From NCBI GenBank assembly GCA_017882985.1, contig JADGOK010000028.1, forward strand, positions 1 to 7,664: a DNA stretch of 7,664 nucleotides, in the 5' to 3' direction. The notes below the pieces were generated by a model. That model saw only the letters and a program-made list of their open reading frames with translations, had not been told where the DNA came from and did not search any database. The translations under genes and the position numbers were made by a program. Shown piece by piece: positions 4,956 to 7,664 of this stretch. Source of the DNA: Acidimicrobiales bacterium. GTDB lineage: Bacteria > Actinomycetota > Acidimicrobiia > Acidimicrobiales > RAAP-2. Numbering within the stretch: the stretch's first letter is position 1; every line of letters starts with the position of its first letter.

Positions 4956-6119
4956 ATGGCGGAAGTAGAGATCGGCATCTATAAATCGGCGCGACAGGCG
5001 TACGGTTTTGACGACATAGCGATCGTTCCTTCTCGTCGAACTCGTGACCCCGAGGACGTCGATATCTCGTGGCAGATCGACGCCTACAAGTTCGAGTTGC
5101 CGCTGCTCGGTTCGGCGATGGACGGCGCCGTGTCGCCCACGACCGCGATTGAGATCGGCCGCCTCGGAGGGCTCGGCGTACTGAATCTCGAAGGACTCTG
5201 GACTCGCTACGAGGACCCGACGCCCCTCTTCGACGAGATCCGTGAACTCGACGACGACAAGGCAACTGCACGAATGCAGCAGATGTACCTGGAGCCGATC
5301 AAGCTTGAACTCGTCGCCGCGCGCATCGCCGAGATGAAGAGCGCCGGTATCGTGACGTCCGGGTCGGTCACGCCACAGCGCACCGGTTGGATGGCCGCCA
5401 CCATCGCCGAATCCGGCCTCGACATCCTCGTGATCCAAGGGACTGTCGTGTCCGCCGAGCACGTCTCGAAGACCGCCGAGCCGCTCAATCTGAAGAAGTT
5501 CATCCGCGAGTTCGAGATCCCGACGATCGTTGGTGGTTGCGCGAGCTACCAGGCCGCACTGCACCTCATGCGCACCGGCGCCGCCGGCGTGCTGGTGGGC
5601 GTCGGGCCGGGCAACGCCTGCACGTCGCGCGCGGTGCTCGGCATTGGTGTTCCTCAGGCGACCGCTATCGCTGACGTCGCCGGCGCGCGCATGCGCCACC
5701 TCGACGAGACGGGTGTCTACGTGCACGTCATCGCCGACGGCGGCATGAGCAAGGGCGGCGACATCGCCAAGGCCATCGCCTGTGGCGCCGACGCGGTGAT
5801 GATCGGTTCACCGCTCACGAGCGCCTTCGAGGCGCCCGCGCGCGGATTCCACTGGGGCATGGCGACGTTTCACCCGACGCTGCCGCGTGGCACGCGCGTT
5901 CGCACGCAGGTCCGTGGTTCGTTGAAGGAGATCCTCCTTGGACCGGCGCACGAGAACGACGGTCGACTGAATCTCTTTGGCGCGCTGCGCACGTCGATGG
6001 CGACGTGCGGCTACGAGACGCTGAAGGAATTCCAGAAGGCGGAGATCATGCTGGCCCCCTCGCTGCAGACTGAAGGAAAGCAACTGCAGCGTTCCCAGGG
6101 CGTCGGCATGGGACATTGA
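4956..6119 (+). CDS. guaB3: GuaB3 family IMP dehydrogenase-related protein
   Basis: This 387-residue cytosolic TIM-barrel protein belongs to the IMPDH/GMP reductase family. Known IMPDH makes XMP from IMP with NAD+, whereas GuaB3 members lack clear IMPDH activity in mycobacteria, and a cyanobacterial one has been reported to act as a GMP reductase. The opening [20 protein letters not shown] is characteristic of GuaB3. The catalytic loop is [11 protein letters not shown] with Cys222, which attacks the purine C2. The phosphate-binding segment [20 protein letters not shown] (261-280) is followed by VMIGSP. There are no CBS domains: where IMPDH has about 120 inserted residues, only a short linker (about 90-115) is seen. 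I find no Arg-Tyr pair of the IMPDH mobile flap after Gly284, which argues against ordinary IMPDH activity. Length is normal for GuaB3. Its stop codon overlaps the guaA start, indicating one operon and translational coupling. The exact reaction cannot be told from the sequence. Confidence 0.93.
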   Translation: MAEVEIGIYKSARQAYGFDDIAIVPSRRTRDPEDVDISWQIDAYKFELPLLGSAMDGAVSPTTAIEIGRLGGLGVLNLEGLWTRYEDPTPLFDEIRELDDDKATARMQQMYLEPIKLELVAARIAEMKSAGIVTSGSVTPQRTGWMAATIAESGLDILVIQGTVVSAEHVSKTAEPLNLKKFIREFEIPTIVGGCASYQAALHLMRTGAAGVLVGVGPGNACTSRAVLGIGVPQATAIADVAGARMRHLDETGVYVHVIADGGMSKGGDIAKAIACGADAVMIGSPLTSAFEAPARGFHWGMATFHPTLPRGTRVRTQVRGSLKEILLGPAHENDGRLNLFGALRTSMATCGYETLKEFQKAEIMLAPSLQTEGKQLQRSQGVGMGH

Positions 6120-7654
6120 CCAGCGTTCTTGTCGTTGACTTCGGGGCTCAGTACGCCCAACTCATCGCCCGACGCGTACGCGAAGCGCACGTGTATTCCG
6201 AGATCGTTCCGAGCACCATTAGTGCGGACGAGGTACGGGCGAAGGCGCCGGCGGCGATTATCTTGTCCGGTGGGCCGAAGTCCGTCTACGAAGATCCCGC
6301 GCCGTCGCTCGACGCCGCGATCTACGAACTCGGCGTACCCATACTCGGGATCTGTTACGGCGCCCAGCTCATGGCCCTGCAGTTGGGCGGCGAGGTAGCG
6401 CGCACCGGCGCTGGGGAATACGGACGGACGCAGCTCTCACGACGCGGCCCGTCGGCAGTGATGGACGAGTGGCCCGACGAGACGATCTGTTGGATGAGCC
6501 ACGGTGACGCGATCGCGAGGGCCCCCGACGGCTTCACGGTCACTGCGTCGTCGCCCGAGGCACCGGTCGCGGTGATGGAGGACTCGTCGCGCCGTCTGGT
6601 CGCCGTGCAGTTTCACCCCGAGGTCGCTCACACCGAACGCGGTCAGGAACTGCTCGCCAACTTCTTGCACCACGTCGCCGGGATCCCCGGGACCTGGACC
6701 AACACGTCGATCATCGAAGACCAGGTCCGCGTGATTCGCACCCAGGTCGGTAGCGAGAAGGTCCTCTGCGCGCTGTCGGGCGGCGTGGACTCGGCCGTCG
6801 CGGCCGCGCTCGTGACCAAGGCGGTCGGCAAACAGTTGACCTGCGTCTTCGTTGACACCGGACTGATGCGAAAGAACGAAGGCGACCAGATCGAGGAGAC
6901 CTTCACTCGTCAGTTCGGCGTTGAGTTGATTCACGTGAAGGCCCAGGACCGGTTCTTTGACGCGTTAGCCGGTGTCACCGACCCCGAGGCGAAGCGCAAG
7001 ATCATCGGTGAGCTCTTTATCCGGGAGTTCGAAGCGGTGGCGCGTGAACTTGGCGCGGGCGACAGCGGACCGCGCTTCTTGGTCCAGGGCACTCTCTATC
7101 CCGACGTCATTGAGTCGGGATCGGGTCACGCCGCCAACATCAAGAGCCACCACAACGTGGGGGGACTGCCCGATGACGTCTCCTTCGAACTGGTCGAGCC
7201 ACTGCGCAACCTGTTCAAGGACGAGGTGCGTCACGTCGGCGAAGAGTTGGGGCTGCCGTCGGAGATCGTGTGGCGCCAGCCTTTTCCGGGTCCGGGACTC
7301 GGCGTGCGCATCGTGGGCGAGGTCACCAGAGAACGCGCGGAGATCTTGCGCAACGCCGACCACGTGGTCGTCGACGAGATCAAGAAGGCCGGTCTCTACC
7401 GCGAACTCTGGCAGAGTTTCGCAGTGTTACCGGCCGTGCGTACTGTGGGCGTCATGGGAGATGGACGAACCTACGCGTACCCCATCATCATCCGCGCCGT
7501 CACCAGTGATGACGCGATGACCGCCGACTGGGCGCGCTTGCCCTACGACGTGATCGAGGCGATCGCGAACCGGTTGATTCGAGAGGTCGAGGGCGTGAAC
7601 CGCGTCGCGCTCGACGTCACGAGCAAGCCGCCGGGCACCATTGAGTGGGAGTGA
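6116..7654 (+). CDS. guaA: GMP synthase (glutamine-hydrolysing)
   Basis: GuaA converts XMP to GMP using ATP and glutamine, the last step of guanine nucleotide synthesis, in the cytosol. At 512 residues it is full length. Residues 1-185 are the class I glutamine amidotransferase with triad Cys80 (LGICYGAQ), His167 and Glu169 ([13 protein letters not shown]). Residues 195-390 are the ATP pyrophosphatase with the PP-loop ALSGGVDS (219-226) and the [10 protein letters not shown] segment. The C-terminal dimerisation domain has [16 protein letters not shown] (387-402) and ends in [13 protein letters not shown], the usual family ending. The start is TTG at 6116: it shares TTGA with the guaB3 stop, there is no in-frame ATG nearby, and [20 protein letters not shown] is the expected N-terminus. 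A weak GGGA sits 3 bases upstream, so reinitiation by ribosomes finishing guaB3 is likely. Only 10 bases follow the stop, so no terminator can be judged. Confidence 0.98.
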   Translation: MTSVLVVDFGAQYAQLIARRVREAHVYSEIVPSTISADEVRAKAPAAIILSGGPKSVYEDPAPSLDAAIYELGVPILGICYGAQLMALQLGGEVARTGAGEYGRTQLSRRGPSAVMDEWPDETICWMSHGDAIARAPDGFTVTASSPEAPVAVMEDSSRRLVAVQFHPEVAHTERGQELLANFLHHVAGIPGTWTNTSIIEDQVRVIRTQVGSEKVLCALSGGVDSAVAAALVTKAVGKQLTCVFVDTGLMRKNEGDQIEETFTRQFGVELIHVKAQDRFFDALAGVTDPEAKRKIIGELFIREFEAVARELGAGDSGPRFLVQGTLYPDVIESGSGHAANIKSHHNVGGLPDDVSFELVEPLRNLFKDEVRHVGEELGLPSEIVWRQPFPGPGLGVRIVGEVTRERAEILRNADHVVVDEIKKAGLYRELWQSFAVLPAVRTVGVMGDGRTYAYPIIIRAVTSDDAMTADWARLPYDVIEAIANRLIREVEGVNRVALDVTSKPPGTIEWE

Positions 7655-7664
7655 GCCGGTCCTC

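Noticed and set aside
4821..5726. Long minus-strand open frame (301 codons) across the start of guaB3
   Set aside because: It lies antisense to well-identified guaB3 and Nudix coding sequence, is rich in Arg, His and Asp as GC-rich shadows are, and has no recognisable motif.

Overview
The window is a GC-rich, densely coded chromosomal segment, most likely from an actinobacterium (Actinomycetota). The signs are a GroEL with a Gly-Met tail, a stand-alone GuaB3 (an IMP dehydrogenase relative without CBS domains), an actinobacterial-style MMPL transporter, GTG/TTG starts and a probably leaderless mRNA. Placement near Acidimicrobiia is a weaker guess from the look of the Nudix protein. In Mycobacterium tuberculosis, groEL1, guaB2, guaB3 and guaA also lie in one chromosomal neighbourhood, so the backbone here looks ancestral.

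Layout. (1) Bases 1-565 are the C-terminal third of groEL (+), ended by a strong UUCG-capped hairpin at 590-619. (2) Bases 665-919 (-) encode an 84-residue protein with one C-terminal membrane helix, unrecognised otherwise. Bases 920-1166 are non-coding and hold two dyads and a probable promoter. (3) A TetR-type regulator (1167-1814, +) and an MMPL/RND exporter (1831-4005, -) converge with only 16 bp between their stops. (4) A Nudix hydrolase of the CoA pyrophosphatase type ends at 4885 (+). Its reading frame contains no ATG. The best start (ATG 4084 with a good Shine-Dalgarno) lies in the neighbouring frame, and removing one base at about 4178-4184 would join the two. (5) Bases 4956-7654 (+) hold guaB3 and guaA, overlapping by 4 bases (TTGA), behind a short leader with a stable inverted repeat.

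How the genes work together. guaB3-guaA is a translationally coupled guanine-nucleotide unit: GuaA makes GMP from XMP, and GuaB3 acts at, or regulates, the IMP/GMP interconversion. The TetR and MMPL genes look like a regulator and the envelope or drug exporter it may control. The chaperonin and Nudix genes are housekeeping functions with no direct link to these.

I see no mobile element, CRISPR array, tRNA or rRNA, and no clear sign of a wholly new system. The points most worth following are the Nudix frame break, the guaB3 leader hairpin, the small tail-anchored protein, and the non-purine genes sitting between groEL and guaB3 where relatives often carry canonical guaB.
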